From NCBI RefSeq assembly GCF_002094305.1, contig NZ_LWTX01000013.1, forward strand, positions 45,228 to 109,227: a stretch of 64,000 nucleotides of DNA. Reading direction: 5' to 3'. A program made the position numbers and the translations under genes. Below are positions 54,648-63,873 of this stretch, in pieces. The notes below the pieces were generated by a model. It was given only the letters and a program-made list of their open reading frames with translations. It did no database searches and was not told the origin of the DNA. The stretch's first letter is position 1. The number at the start of each line of letters is the position of its first letter. Source of the DNA: Prescottella equi (GTDB lineage: Bacteria > Actinomycetota > Actinomycetes > Mycobacteriales > Mycobacteriaceae).

Positions 54648-54859
54648 CGTATCGGCCGGGTCCGCGGTGGTGGCGTGTCGACTCGGTCACACCGACCCGT
54701 CCGCGAGCGGGTCGACTCCGAACAGGAGTTGTCGGGCAGCGGCGGCGGACCGGCGGGGTGGCTCGTCGGCCCAGAGATGGTCGCCCACGGGGCGGTGGCG
54801 GAGGTGAACATGTTCTCGATCGTGTAGGACTTTCTCCGTTACCCTGCAGGTGATACAAC

Positions 54860-54873
54860 TGGAACACGTTCTA
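54860..54873 (+). promoter_or_regulatory. KstR operator upstream of fadE28
   Basis: TGGAACACGTTCTA matches the KstR consensus TNNAACNNGTTNNA and lies 22 bp before the fadE28 start. It places the fadE28-fadE29-chsH2-chsH1-ltp2 operon under KstR. Confidence 0.9.
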
Positions 54874-54895
54874 AATCGTAGGCGGGATCGGCAAC

Positions 54896-55969
54896 GTGGA
54901 TTTCTCTCTGGATCAGACACAAGAAACGGTGGCGGAGATCGTCGTGGGCCTGCTGGCCCGCGAGCACACCGATCCCGCCGACACCGGCGGCTTCAGCCCC
55001 GAGTTGTGGCAGGCGCTCGCGAAAGCGGACCTGCTCTCCCTCGCGGTGCCCGAGCGGCTCGGCGGCGACGGCCTCGGCGTGCTCGAGGTCGCGACGATGC
55101 TCACCGAGATCGGACGCGGAGCGGCGCCGGTTCCGGCGCTGGCGACCCTGGGGTTCGGCGTGCTGCCGGTGCTCGCGCTCGGCTCGGCCCAGCAGCAGGA
55201 CGCGCTGCTCGACGGCATCGCGGGCGGACGCGTGCTGACCGCAGCACTGGCCGAGCAGGGTGCCGCGTTCCCGTCGGTGCCCTCGACGACGGCCGTCGCG
55301 GACGGTGACGACGTCGTCGTGACGGGCCACAAGATCGCGGTGCCGTTCGCCGACATCGCGCACCGCATCCTGGTGCCCACCGACGCCGGCGTGGTGCTCG
55401 TGGCGCCGGACGCGCCGGGCGTCACGCTCACCCCGAGTGCCACGTCGTCCGGCGGACCGGAGTTCTCGCTCCGGCTCGACGCGGTCCGTGTCCCGGCCGG
55501 GGACGTTCTCCGTGACGGCATCGACGGTGTCGCGACGCTGAACCGGATCGCGCTCGCGAGCATCGGTGCGTACGCCGACGGCCTCCTCGCCGGCGCCACC
55601 GCCCTGGCCGCCGACCACCTCACCACGCGTGAGCAGTTCGGCAAACCGCTCGCCGCGTTCCAAGCCGTGGCGCAGCAGATCGCCGACGTCTATGTGACGT
55701 CGCGGACGCTGCACGTCTCGGCGCTCGCGTCGGCTTGGCGGGTCGCCGAAGGGCTCGACGCCGCAGACGATCTCGACGTACTGGCGTACTGGATCGCCTC
55801 GGAGATCCCGGCTGCGATGCGCACGCTGCACCACCTGCACGGAGGCATCGGCGTGGACGTCACGTACCCGATGCACCGCTACTTCTCCATCGCCAAAGAC
55901 CTGGCGCGCCTCGTCGGCGGCGCGTCGTACCGACTCGACCTCGTGGGGGCCCGGTGTTCATCGATCTGA
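54896..55969 (+). CDS. fadE28: Acyl-CoA dehydrogenase subunit FadE28 (ChsE1-like)
   Basis: The 357-residue protein is the half of the alpha2beta2 FadE28-FadE29 dehydrogenase that oxidises the three-carbon side chain of cholesterol metabolites. The acyl-CoA dehydrogenase fold is seen in MDFSLDQTQETVAEIV, LASIGAYADGLLAG, TREQFGKPLAAFQAVAQQIAD and LHHLHGGIGVDVTYPMHRYF. The GTG at 54896 lies just after the KstR box. The gene overlaps fadE29 by 16 bp. Confidence 0.9.
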   Translation: MDFSLDQTQETVAEIVVGLLAREHTDPADTGGFSPELWQALAKADLLSLAVPERLGGDGLGVLEVATMLTEIGRGAAPVPALATLGFGVLPVLALGSAQQQDALLDGIAGGRVLTAALAEQGAAFPSVPSTTAVADGDDVVVTGHKIAVPFADIAHRILVPTDAGVVLVAPDAPGVTLTPSATSSGGPEFSLRLDAVRVPAGDVLRDGIDGVATLNRIALASIGAYADGLLAGATALAADHLTTREQFGKPLAAFQAVAQQIADVYVTSRTLHVSALASAWRVAEGLDAADDLDVLAYWIASEIPAAMRTLHHLHGGIGVDVTYPMHRYFSIAKDLARLVGGASYRLDLVGARCSSI

Positions 55970-57102
55970 CGCCCGAACAGCGCGAGCTGCAGGCAGAACT
56001 GCGTCGCTACTTCTCCGGACTGATCTCGCCGGCCGAGGCCGAGATCATGCTCACCGAACGACACGGCCCCACCTACCGTGAGGTCATCCGCCGGATGGGC
56101 AAGGACGGCTGGCTCGGAGTCGGCTGGCCGGTCGAGTTCGGGGGCCGCGGCTTCGGTGAGATCGAACAGCAGATCTTCGTCAACGAGGCTGTGCGCGCGG
56201 ATGTCCCGCTGCCGTCCGTGACACTGCAGACGGTCGGTCCGACGCTGATGACGTACGGGACCGAAGAGCAGAAGCGAAAGTTTCTGCCCGCCATCCTCGC
56301 CGGTGAGGTGCACTTCGCGATCGGCTACTCCGAGCCCGACGCCGGCACCGACCTCGCGGCGCTGCGCACCACGGCCGTTCGCGACGGCGACGACTACATC
56401 GTCAACGGCCAGAAGATCTTCACCACCGGTGGTCACGACGCCGACTACATCTGGCTCGCCGTCCGCACCGGCGAGGCCGAATCGCGTCACCGCGGCATCT
56501 CCATCCTCATCGTGGACACCAAGGATCCGGGGTTCTCGTGGACCCCGATCATCACCGCGGACGGCGCGCACCACGTCAACGCCACGTACTACGCCGACGT
56601 CCGGGTTCCGGCGAGCATGCTGGTCGGCGAGGAGAACAAGGGTTGGAGGTTGCTGACCACCCAGCTCAATCACGAGCGCGTCATGCTCGGACCGGCCGGG
56701 CGTGTGGCGGGTCTCTACGAGAAGGTGTACGACTGGGCCGCGAAGCGGGAACTGCTGGACCTGCCCGACGTTCGTCGCGGACTCGGCGAGATCCACGCCA
56801 CCTACCGCCTCAACGAATTGCTCAACTGGCAGGTCGCGGCAGCCACGGGTGACGTCGACATCGCGGATGCGTCGGCCACCAAGGTCTTTGCGACCGAGCG
56901 CATCCAGCGGGTGGGCCGGATCGTGGACGAGATCGTCGGCGCGCACGGCGATCCGGGCGATCCGGAGACGGCGGCGCTCATGCGCTGGCTCGACGTCCAG
57001 GTCAAGCGCAACGTCGTGATCACCTTCGGGGGTGGTGTCAACGAGGTCATGCGCGAACTGATCGCGGTGGCCGGACTGGGATTGCCGAAGGTGCCGCGAT
57101 GA
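55954..57102 (+). CDS. fadE29: Acyl-CoA dehydrogenase subunit FadE29 (ChsE2-like)
   Basis: The 382-residue partner of FadE28 has the N-terminal FIDLTPEQRELQAELRRYFSGL, the FAD site HFAIGYSEPDAGTDLAALRT and QKIFTTGGHDADYIWLAVRT. Its C-terminus reads VVITFGGGVNEVMRELIAVAGLGLPKV. The GTG at 55954 lies inside fadE28, indicating tight coupling. The two are expected to form a heterotetramer with one active site per pair. Confidence 0.9.
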   Translation: MFIDLTPEQRELQAELRRYFSGLISPAEAEIMLTERHGPTYREVIRRMGKDGWLGVGWPVEFGGRGFGEIEQQIFVNEAVRADVPLPSVTLQTVGPTLMTYGTEEQKRKFLPAILAGEVHFAIGYSEPDAGTDLAALRTTAVRDGDDYIVNGQKIFTTGGHDADYIWLAVRTGEAESRHRGISILIVDTKDPGFSWTPIITADGAHHVNATYYADVRVPASMLVGEENKGWRLLTTQLNHERVMLGPAGRVAGLYEKVYDWAAKRELLDLPDVRRGLGEIHATYRLNELLNWQVAAATGDVDIADASATKVFATERIQRVGRIVDEIVGAHGDPGDPETAALMRWLDVQVKRNVVITFGGGVNEVMRELIAVAGLGLPKVPR

Positions 57103-58106
57103 CCGAGAACGACGTGACCGCACAGATTCTCGCCGGTGCCGAACAGATCAAGGCGGGCGGCGCGAGCAAGCCCCGCGCGGGCCGTGACCCGATCAACATG
57201 CCGATGATCCGCAACTGGCTCGAGGCGATCGGCGACGAGAACCCGATTTACGTGGACGAGGACGCCGCCGTCGCCGCCGGCCACGGCGGGATCGTCGCGC
57301 CCCCCGCGATGGCGCAGGTATGGACCATGCGCGGTCTCGGTGCGGTGCGCGAGGAGGACGATCCGCTGGGGCGGATGACGCAGATCCTCGACGACGCCGG
57401 CTACACGTCGGTGGTCGCCACCAACTGCGACCAGATCTACCACCGCTACCTGCGTCCCGGCGAGGAGGTGACGATCGAGTCGACGCTCGAGGAGGTCGTC
57501 GGCCCCAAGCGGACCGGACTCGGTGAGGGCTGGTTCTTCACGACACGCAACTTCTGGAAGGTCGCTCGCGAAGACGGCACCGGGGAAATCGTCGCCGAGA
57601 TGATGTTCCGCATCCTCAAGTTCATGCCACCGGCCAAGGACGTTCCTGCATCCGAAAGTGCCTCGGTTCCCGAGGATCTCGATCCGACGCGGATGATGCG
57701 GCCCACGCCGTCGCGCGACACCCAGTTCTTCTGGGACGGGGTGGCCGCGCACGAACTGCGGATCCAGCAGCGGCCGGACGGTTCACTGCAACATCCGCCG
57801 GTGCCCGCGCTCTGGAAGGACAAGGCCGAGACCACCGACTACGTCGTCGCGTCCGGCCGCGGCACGGTGTTCAGCTTCGTCGTCCACCACGCCCCCAAGG
57901 TGCCCGGCCGGTCGCTGCCGTTCGTGGTGGCGCTCGTCGAACTCGAGGAGGGCGTGCGCATGCTCGGCGAACTGCGCGACGTCGACCCGTCCGAGGTCGT
58001 GGTCGGCATGCCGGTACAGGCACAGTTCCTGGACTTCCCGGGCGATGACGAGACCGGTAACGAGCCATGGACGCTGTACGCGTGGCGTCCGGTGAAGGAG
58101 TCGTGA
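57099..58106 (+). CDS. chsH2: MaoC-like hydratase subunit with DUF35 domain (ChsH2)
   Basis: The 335-residue protein has an N-terminal MaoC-like hotdog domain (RNWLEAIGDENPIYVDEDAA, GIVAPPAMAQVW) and a C-terminal DUF35 OB-fold (DTQFFWDGVAAHELRIQQ, GTVFSFVVHHAPKVPGRSLPFVVALVEL). The zinc-ribbon cysteines of other DUF35 proteins are absent. With ChsH1 it hydrates the enoyl-CoA from FadE28-FadE29, and the DUF35 part binds the aldolase Ltp2. It overlaps fadE29 by 4 bp. Confidence 0.92.
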   Translation: MTENDVTAQILAGAEQIKAGGASKPRAGRDPINMPMIRNWLEAIGDENPIYVDEDAAVAAGHGGIVAPPAMAQVWTMRGLGAVREEDDPLGRMTQILDDAGYTSVVATNCDQIYHRYLRPGEEVTIESTLEEVVGPKRTGLGEGWFFTTRNFWKVAREDGTGEIVAEMMFRILKFMPPAKDVPASESASVPEDLDPTRMMRPTPSRDTQFFWDGVAAHELRIQQRPDGSLQHPPVPALWKDKAETTDYVVASGRGTVFSFVVHHAPKVPGRSLPFVVALVELEEGVRMLGELRDVDPSEVVVGMPVQAQFLDFPGDDETGNEPWTLYAWRPVKES

Positions 58107-58107
58107 G

Positions 58108-58530
58108 ATGACCAGCGCCCTCGACATCTCGGTCGGCGATCAGCTGCCGGGCCTCTCGATCCACGGCGATCCCACGTTCATCGTCTCGACGGCGTTGGCC
58201 ACCAGGGACTTCCAGGACGTGCACCACGACCGGGACAAGGCCCAGCAGCGCGGGTCGAAGGACATCTTCGTCAACATCCTCACCGATACCGGCCTGGTGC
58301 AGCGGTTCGTCACCGACTGGGCGGGCCCGCGAGCCCGCCTCACCTCGATCAAGTTGCGCCTCGGTGTGCCGTGGTACGCGTACGACACGCTCCACCTTTC
58401 CGGTGAGGTCGTCGCGGCGGAGGACGGTCTGGTCACGGTCAAGGTGGTCGGCAAGGACAGCCTCGGCGATCACATCACGTCGACGGTCACACTCGTGATG
58501 AACGACGACTCGGACGGAGGACGGGCATGA
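58108..58530 (+). CDS. chsH1: MaoC-like enoyl-CoA hydratase subunit (ChsH1)
   Basis: The 140-residue single-hotdog protein carries the hydratase motif in ALATRDFQDVHHDRDKAQ (catalytic Asp/His region, about residues 30-47). It is one base after chsH2 and overlaps ltp2 by 4 bp. It forms the catalytic half of the ChsH1-ChsH2 hydratase for the 17-side-chain enoyl-CoA. Confidence 0.92.
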   Translation: MTSALDISVGDQLPGLSIHGDPTFIVSTALATRDFQDVHHDRDKAQQRGSKDIFVNILTDTGLVQRFVTDWAGPRARLTSIKLRLGVPWYAYDTLHLSGEVVAAEDGLVTVKVVGKDSLGDHITSTVTLVMNDDSDGGRA

Positions 58531-59696
58531 GCGGGTTGTCCGGGAAGGCCGCGATCGTCGGCATCGGGGCCACCGACTTCTCGAAGGATTCGGGCCGCAG
58601 CGAGCTGCGCCTGGCTGCCGAGGCGGTGCGGGCCGCGCTCGACGACGCGGGCCTGAAGCCGTCCGACGTCGACGGTCTGACGTCGTTCACGATGGACACC
58701 AACACCGAAGCAGCCGTTGCTCGTTCGGTGGGTATCCCGAACCTGAAGTTCTTCAGTCGCATCCACTACGGTGGCGGCGCGGCGTGCGCCACCATCCAGC
58801 AGGCCGCGATGGCGGTCGCGACGGGCGTCGCGGACGTCGTGGTGGCGTACCGTGCATTCAACGAGCGCTCGGGTGCGCGCTTCGGCCAGGTCAACACCGG
58901 GCTGGTGCAGCAGGTGAACTCGTCGGGCACCGACAACGCGTTCTCCTACCCGCACGGTCTGGGGACCCCCGCGTCGTTCGTGGCGATGGTCGCGCAGCGC
59001 TACATGCATGTGTACGGCGCCACGAGTGAGGATTTCGGCCGCGTCGCGGTCGCCGACCGCAAGCACGCAGCGGTCAATCCCGACGCCTTCTTCTACGGCA
59101 AGCCGATCACGCTCGAGGATCACCAGAACTCGCGATTCATCGCCGAACCGCTGCATCTGCTGGATTGTTGCCAGGAGACCGACGGCGGCATCGCCATCGT
59201 CGTCACCTCGCCGGAGCGGGCCGCGGATCTGCCGAACAAGCCGGCCGTGATCGCGGCGGCGGCGCAGGGCAGTGGGCCGGACCAGTACATCATGACGAGC
59301 TACTACCGTGACGGCCTGACGGGTCTGCCCGAGATGGGCCTGGTCGGCGATCAACTGTGGGAGCAGTCGGGACTGCGACCGTCGGACATGCAAACCGCGG
59401 TGCTCTACGACCACTTCACGCCGTACGTGCTGATGCAGCTCGAGGAACTCGGTTTCTGCGGCCGCGGCGAGGCGCGCGACTTCATCGCCGACGGTGCGAT
59501 CGAACTGGGGGGCCGGCTGCCGATCAACACGCACGGCGGTCAACTCGGCGAGGCGTACATCCACGGTATGAACGGCATCGCCGAGGGCGTCCGTCAGATC
59601 CGGGGTACCTCCGTCAATCAGGTGCCGGGTGTCGAGAACGTCCTCGTCACCGCCGGAACCGGCGTTCCCACTTCGGGACTGGTGCTGACCGCGTAG
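58527..59696 (+). CDS. ltp2: Thiolase-like retro-aldolase Ltp2
   Basis: Ltp2 cleaves the beta-hydroxyacyl-CoA side chain to androstenedione-type product and propionyl-CoA. The 389-residue thiolase-fold protein has KAAIVGIGATDFSKDSGRSE at the start, YPHGLGTPASFVAMVAQRYM, and INTHGGQLGEAYIHGMNGIAEGVRQ at the end. The nucleophilic Cys position of true thiolases is not conserved, as expected for this family. It needs the DUF35 domain of ChsH2 for activity. Confidence 0.92.
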   Translation: MSGLSGKAAIVGIGATDFSKDSGRSELRLAAEAVRAALDDAGLKPSDVDGLTSFTMDTNTEAAVARSVGIPNLKFFSRIHYGGGAACATIQQAAMAVATGVADVVVAYRAFNERSGARFGQVNTGLVQQVNSSGTDNAFSYPHGLGTPASFVAMVAQRYMHVYGATSEDFGRVAVADRKHAAVNPDAFFYGKPITLEDHQNSRFIAEPLHLLDCCQETDGGIAIVVTSPERAADLPNKPAVIAAAAQGSGPDQYIMTSYYRDGLTGLPEMGLVGDQLWEQSGLRPSDMQTAVLYDHFTPYVLMQLEELGFCGRGEARDFIADGAIELGGRLPINTHGGQLGEAYIHGMNGIAEGVRQIRGTSVNQVPGVENVLVTAGTGVPTSGLVLTA

Positions 59697-59720
59697 GACA
59701 CGAGAGTTTCCCGCACGCTG

Positions 59721-59743
59721 GGACGCCGGTATTGCGGGCGTCC
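59721..59743 (+). terminator. Possible terminator after ltp2
   Basis: GGACGCC and GGCGTCC form a 7-bp stem with a 9-base loop 24 bp after the ltp2 stop. It is a weak candidate. Confidence 0.4.
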
Positions 59744-59850
59744 ACGCGCTGCTGAAAGGTGGCGTCGCGAGGAGTCGGCTCAGCCCGGGCCGGCGGCCGT
59801 GTGACTGCCGCCGAGTCGAGCCGGCTGCGTGACGAGAGAGGAACTGTGAC

Positions 59851-60813
59851 GTGGCAGTGGATCGCCGACCTGATTTGCACCCGGACGTGGAGTCCATGCT
59901 TGCTGTGCTCGAGGCAGGATTTCCGGACGTCACCAAGTTCCCGGCGGCGGAGCTTCGTGAGGTGATCGCTTCTCGCCGGGCACCGTTGGCGTACCAGCCC
60001 GACATGGCGACCGTCCGCGACGTCACCATCGACGGACCGGGCGGGGACCTGAAGCTGCGTGTCTACGTACCGCATTCGGAGTCGAACGACCCGCTGCCGG
60101 TCATCGTCTTCGCGCACGGTGGCGGGTTCGTGTTCTGCGACCTCGATTCCCACGACGAGTTCTGCCGGTCGATGGCGGACGCCGTGGACGCCGTGATCGT
60201 CTCGGTCGACTACCGGCTGGCGCCGGAGCATCGGGCGCCCGCCGCGATGGAAGACGTCTACGCCGCCCTGGTGTGGACTGCGGACAACGCCGGCGAGTAC
60301 GGGGGCGACCCCACCCGGATCGCTCTCGCGGGCGACAGCGCGGGTGGAAATCTGGCCGCCACGGTGGCGCTGGCCGCGCGGGACCGGGGAGCGCCCCGGA
60401 TCGCGGCACAGATCCTCGTCTATCCGGTCATCGACGACGACTTCACGACCGAGTCGTACACGAAATACGGAGTGGGCTACTACAACACGACCGATGCGAT
60501 GCGTTGGTACTGGGATCAGTACGCGCCCGAGGACCGGTCGAGCGAGTACGTGGTTCCCACCCGGGCGGCGACGCTCGCGGGGCTGCCCCCCGCACTGGTC
60601 GTGACGGCCGAACTCGATCCCCCGTGTTCGTCCGGCGAACACTACGCGCAACGGCTGGCGGCGGACGGGGTGCCGGTTGTCGCGCACCGATTCGACGGCC
60701 TCTTCCACGGCTTTCTCACCTTCCCCAAGCTGTCGCTCACCGGTCCGGCACGGCTCGAGCTGTGGCAGATGATCCGGGACGTCCTGAAGGTGGGCGATCC
60801 GTCCGCCCGGTGA
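59851..60813 (+). CDS. Alpha/beta hydrolase, hormone-sensitive-lipase (type IV) esterase
   Basis: The 320-residue protein has the HSL oxyanion motif VFAHGGGFVFCD (about residues 88-99), YRLAPEHRAPAAMED, the nucleophile elbow ALAGDSAGGNLAA and the C-terminal Asp/His region (TAELDPPCSSGE, FDGLFHGFL). The GTG at 59851 has AGAGAGGAAC upstream. It follows the cholesterol operon by 154 bp in the same direction, but no KstR box was seen there. The ester substrate is unknown. Confidence 0.9.
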   Translation: MAVDRRPDLHPDVESMLAVLEAGFPDVTKFPAAELREVIASRRAPLAYQPDMATVRDVTIDGPGGDLKLRVYVPHSESNDPLPVIVFAHGGGFVFCDLDSHDEFCRSMADAVDAVIVSVDYRLAPEHRAPAAMEDVYAALVWTADNAGEYGGDPTRIALAGDSAGGNLAATVALAARDRGAPRIAAQILVYPVIDDDFTTESYTKYGVGYYNTTDAMRWYWDQYAPEDRSSEYVVPTRAATLAGLPPALVVTAELDPPCSSGEHYAQRLAADGVPVVAHRFDGLFHGFLTFPKLSLTGPARLELWQMIRDVLKVGDPSAR

Positions 60814-60830
60814 GGCCCCGCAGTCGCTGC

Positions 60831-60863
60831 AACGGCCCCCGACCGTCGGGTTCGGGGGCCGTT
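60831..60863. terminator. Bidirectional terminator between the esterase and monooxygenase genes
   Basis: A 12-bp perfect stem (AACGGCCCCCGA and its complement) with a 9-base loop lies between the two convergent stops. Confidence 0.8.
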
Positions 60864-60914
60864 CCTGCGGGTGTCCGTATGGGCGGGTGTCCGGATGCGG
60901 ATGGAGACTGGCGA

Positions 60915-62210
60915 TCAGTGCTCGGCGAGATGACTGCGGAGCGTGTCACCGGCGTACTTCTTGCGGAGCAGTCCGCGGTCCTGGAGGCGTGGGACCACAT
61001 CGTCGACGAATTCGTCGAGCCCGGTCGGTAGATCGGCGGGCAGCACGATGAACCCGTCCGCGGCGCCCGACCGGAACCAGCGCTCGAGGTCGTCGGCGAC
61101 GGTGTCGGGGGAGCCGACCAGGGTGCGGTGTCCGATGCTCAGGCCGACGCGCTGTGCCAACTGCCGGACGGTCAGCCCCTCGCGCAGCGCGATCTCGGTG
61201 AAGAGCTTCGGCCGCGACACGCTCGCGTTGGCGGGCAGAGACTCTCGTAGATCGGGGAAGGGCCTGTCTAGGTCGAATCGGGACAGGTCGATGCCGCCGA
61301 ACGACTGGTTCAGGAATTTCAGTGTGGTCCCGTCGTCGATGTGGGATCCGAGTTCGATCGCCAGCTCACGGGCCTCGGCGTCGGTTCTGCCGACGATGGG
61401 CGTCACCCCCGGAAGGATCTTCACGGCGTCGGTGGTCCGGCCTGCGGCCGACACCAGGCTCCGCATCCGGTCGGCGAATTCCCTCGCCTCGGACAGTTCG
61501 TGCTGGGTGGTGAACACGAGGTCGGCGACACGCGCGCCCAGTCGCATGCCGGTGGGGGACGATCCCGCTTGCGCCAGCGGGAGCCGGCCCTGCGGGGACC
61601 GAGGGATGGTCAGTGGGCCCGCGACCTCGAAGAACTTGCCCCGATGATCGATGCGGCGAACCTTGCTCGGGTCCGCCCACACGCCGGACGCCCGATCGCC
61701 GACAATGGCGTCCTCGTCCCAACCTTCCCAGAGGGCCCGGACCACGTCGACGAACTCTTCCCCGCGAGCGTAGCGATCCTCGTGGTCCGGGAGCTTGGCG
61801 GAGCCGTAGTTCTCGGCGGCGGCGGGAATCGCGGTGGTGACGATGTTCCAGCCGGCCCGCCCGTTGCTCAGATGGTCGAGAGTGGCGAACTGGCGCGCGA
61901 CGGTGAACGGATCGTTGTACGTGGTTGAACTGGTGCCGATCAGACCGATCTTCTCCGTGACGGCCGACAGCGCCGCGAGCACGGCGATCGGATCGGGTCG
62001 GTCGGTGGCGTCGGCGGCGATCGCGGGGGACAGGTTCAGCGCATCGGCGACGAAGAAGGCGTCGAAGCAGCCCCGTTCGGCCGACCGGGCCACCGCAGCC
62101 CAGTGGTCGAGCGTGTGCATGTTCGCGGGATCTGTTCGTCTCGAACGCCATACGGACTGTCCGACGCCGACGCCTTGCGCGAATACGGCGAGATGCATCT
62201 GTCTGGTCAT
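60915..62210 (-). CDS. FMN-dependent monooxygenase, NtaA/SnaA/DszA (luciferase-like) family
   Basis: The 431-residue protein has the family start MHLAVFAQGVGVGQSVWRS, then GCFDAFFVADALNLSP, IGLIGTSSTTYNDPFTVARQFATLDHLSNGRAGWN, and LPLAQAGSSPTGMRLGAR near residue 215. These enzymes use reduced FMN and O2 on chelators, sulfones or similar compounds. A separate flavin reductase is usually required and none is visible here. It overlaps the aldo/keto reductase gene by 4 bp. Confidence 0.9.
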   Translation of the reverse strand: MTRQMHLAVFAQGVGVGQSVWRSRRTDPANMHTLDHWAAVARSAERGCFDAFFVADALNLSPAIAADATDRPDPIAVLAALSAVTEKIGLIGTSSTTYNDPFTVARQFATLDHLSNGRAGWNIVTTAIPAAAENYGSAKLPDHEDRYARGEEFVDVVRALWEGWDEDAIVGDRASGVWADPSKVRRIDHRGKFFEVAGPLTIPRSPQGRLPLAQAGSSPTGMRLGARVADLVFTTQHELSEAREFADRMRSLVSAAGRTTDAVKILPGVTPIVGRTDAEARELAIELGSHIDDGTTLKFLNQSFGGIDLSRFDLDRPFPDLRESLPANASVSRPKLFTEIALREGLTVRQLAQRVGLSIGHRTLVGSPDTVADDLERWFRSGAADGFIVLPADLPTGLDEFVDDVVPRLQDRGLLRKKYAGDTLRSHLAEH

Positions 62211-63154
62211 GGGACGTGTCGCTCTCCGCGATGCGGCTCGGTCGGCCTCCGGTCATCGCTTGGTCGGGGTGGTTCGCTCGGACCGTCGAGCAGCGCGAGT
62301 TCGTCGGCAGACAACTCGAAGGTTGCCGCTGCAACGGAATCGACGACGGATTCCGCCCGCGAGGCACCGGGGATGGGGATCACCACCGGCGATCGGTGAA
62401 GCTGCCATGCGAGTGCGACGCGGTGGGGGCTGACGCCGCGGGCTCGTGCGATCGCTTCGAACGGAGAGCCCGCTCCGCCAAGGCTCTTCGCTTGTCTCAT
62501 ACCCCCGAAGGGGCCCCAGGACAGAAAGGCGAGACCTAGGTCCTCGCAGGCTCGTATCTCGACCTCGGCGGATCTGGCGCTGGGGGAGTATTCGTTCTGT
62601 ACCGCCACCAGAGCGTCACCCAGGATCTGCTGCGCGATATCGATCCGGCGGACGTCGGCGTTGGAGATACCGACCCGCGCCACCAAACCCTCGTCGTGGA
62701 GGTCACGGAGCGCGAGCATCGACTCCTCGTACGGAATCTGAGGATCCGGTCGGTGGTGTTGGTAGAGGGGGAGCGGGTCGAGTCCGAGTCGTCGGATCGA
62801 CGCGATGCAGGCCTTGCGCAGATGCTCGCGGCGACCGTCCGTCCACCAGGTGTCGGTCTCGGCGAACCGCAGGTGGCCCCCTTTCGTGGCCACGACGACG
62901 TCGTCGAGCGGGCCCGGCCATCGCCGTAGCGCATCGGCGAGTGCCAACTCGTTGACGCCGTCGCCGCCGCGCGCGGGCCCGTACACGTCGGCGGTGTCGA
63001 ACAATCGGACGCCGACGTCGAGTGCGGTGTGCACCGCCCGCCGACCGCGCTCGACGTCGTACCCCGGAACCTGCGTGATGGTCATGGAACCGAACCCGAT
63101 CGCAGGCAGGAGAAGGTCGCCGAGCCGACGGACCGGAAGGCGGGTGGTGATCAT
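62207..63154 (-). CDS. Aldo/keto reductase
   Basis: The 315-residue TIM-barrel protein has LFDTADVYGPARGGD (catalytic Asp and Tyr), VVVATKGGHLRF (Lys) and LPLYQHHRPDP (His), plus the NADPH-binding IPIPGASRAESVVD near the C-terminus. The ATG at 63154 (MITTRLPVRRLGDL) overlaps the SDR stop. The co-translated SDR and monooxygenase suggest stepwise oxidation and reduction of a single metabolite. Confidence 0.9.
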   Translation of the reverse strand: MITTRLPVRRLGDLLLPAIGFGSMTITQVPGYDVERGRRAVHTALDVGVRLFDTADVYGPARGGDGVNELALADALRRWPGPLDDVVVATKGGHLRFAETDTWWTDGRREHLRKACIASIRRLGLDPLPLYQHHRPDPQIPYEESMLALRDLHDEGLVARVGISNADVRRIDIAQQILGDALVAVQNEYSPSARSAEVEIRACEDLGLAFLSWGPFGGMRQAKSLGGAGSPFEAIARARGVSPHRVALAWQLHRSPVVIPIPGASRAESVVDSVAAATFELSADELALLDGPSEPPRPSDDRRPTEPHRGERHVP

Positions 63155-63873
63155 TTGCCGACCGCCGTCCACCCACCGTCGACGGGCAGGCACACGCCGG
63201 TCACGAAGCTCGCGTCGAGCGCGAGGTACTCGATCGATCGCGCCATCTCCTCGGGCTCGCACATGCGATCCAGCGGCGTGCGTTTCACAGTGGCGGACAC
63301 GTCGTAGCCCTGATCGATCATCTCCTGGACCATCGGCGTCAGGGTGTGCCCGGGCGCGACGCTGTTGACGCGAAGAAGGGGTGCCCACTCGATCGCGAGA
63401 TTCTTGCTCAGTTGCTGGACAGCGGCTTTCGCCGGGCCGTAGTCGGCCTGCCGTTCCCAGCCGCCGAACGCCGTCGTCGACGAGATCGTCACGACCGACC
63501 CGGGCCTGCGGGCCTCGACCAGCGGGCGTGCGAACGCCGAGGCGACCAGTAGCGTTCCCATGACGTGGACGTCGAAGACTCGTCGCACACGTTCGGGATC
63601 CATCTCGAGCGCGGGAACGTAGGCCCCGCGGATTCCGTGGCAGGTCACGAGAACGTCGGGCCGCGGCGCCCGAGTGCTCGCGCGGAGCATCGCCGACTCC
63701 ACAGCGGTGCCGTCGGTCGCGTCAACCGTGTAGTAGTCGACGCCCTCCACGCGTGCGGCAGGTACGTCGAGATCGAACACGCTGACTCGCAGTCCCCGCG
63801 CGAGGAACCGGTCGACGACGGCCGCCCCGATCCCGCTCGACCCGCCCGTCACCACGGCATGCCGGGCATCCAT
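63151..63873 (-). CDS. Short-chain dehydrogenase/reductase
   Basis: The 240-residue protein has the nucleotide-binding motif VVTGGSSGIGAAVV, CHGIRG as the NNAG equivalent, the catalytic Ser in TISSTTAF, and Tyr/Lys in ADYGPAKAAVQQL. The GLCLPVDGGW-type end is typical of this class. GGAAGG precedes the ATG at 63873, which overlaps the upstream stop by one base. The substrate is unknown. Confidence 0.9.
   Translation of the reverse strand: MDARHAVVTGGSSGIGAAVVDRFLARGLRVSVFDLDVPAARVEGVDYYTVDATDGTAVESAMLRASTRAPRPDVLVTCHGIRGAYVPALEMDPERVRRVFDVHVMGTLLVASAFARPLVEARRPGSVVTISSTTAFGGWERQADYGPAKAAVQQLSKNLAIEWAPLLRVNSVAPGHTLTPMVQEMIDQGYDVSATVKRTPLDRMCEPEEMARSIEYLALDASFVTGVCLPVDGGWTAVGK

Larger units (their letters stand above)
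54594..54895 (+). other. 302-bp gap with terminator and second KstR box
   Basis: After the fadE34 terminator the gap holds a short open frame ending near 54828 with no recognisable motif, and then the KstR operator before fadE28. No gene is called. Confidence 0.5.

Noticed and set aside
54594..54828. Possible small gene between fadE34 and fadE28
   Set aside because: The plus-strand frame ending near 54828 has no start with a ribosome-binding site and overlaps the terminator; minus-strand frames are Pro/Arg-rich shadows.
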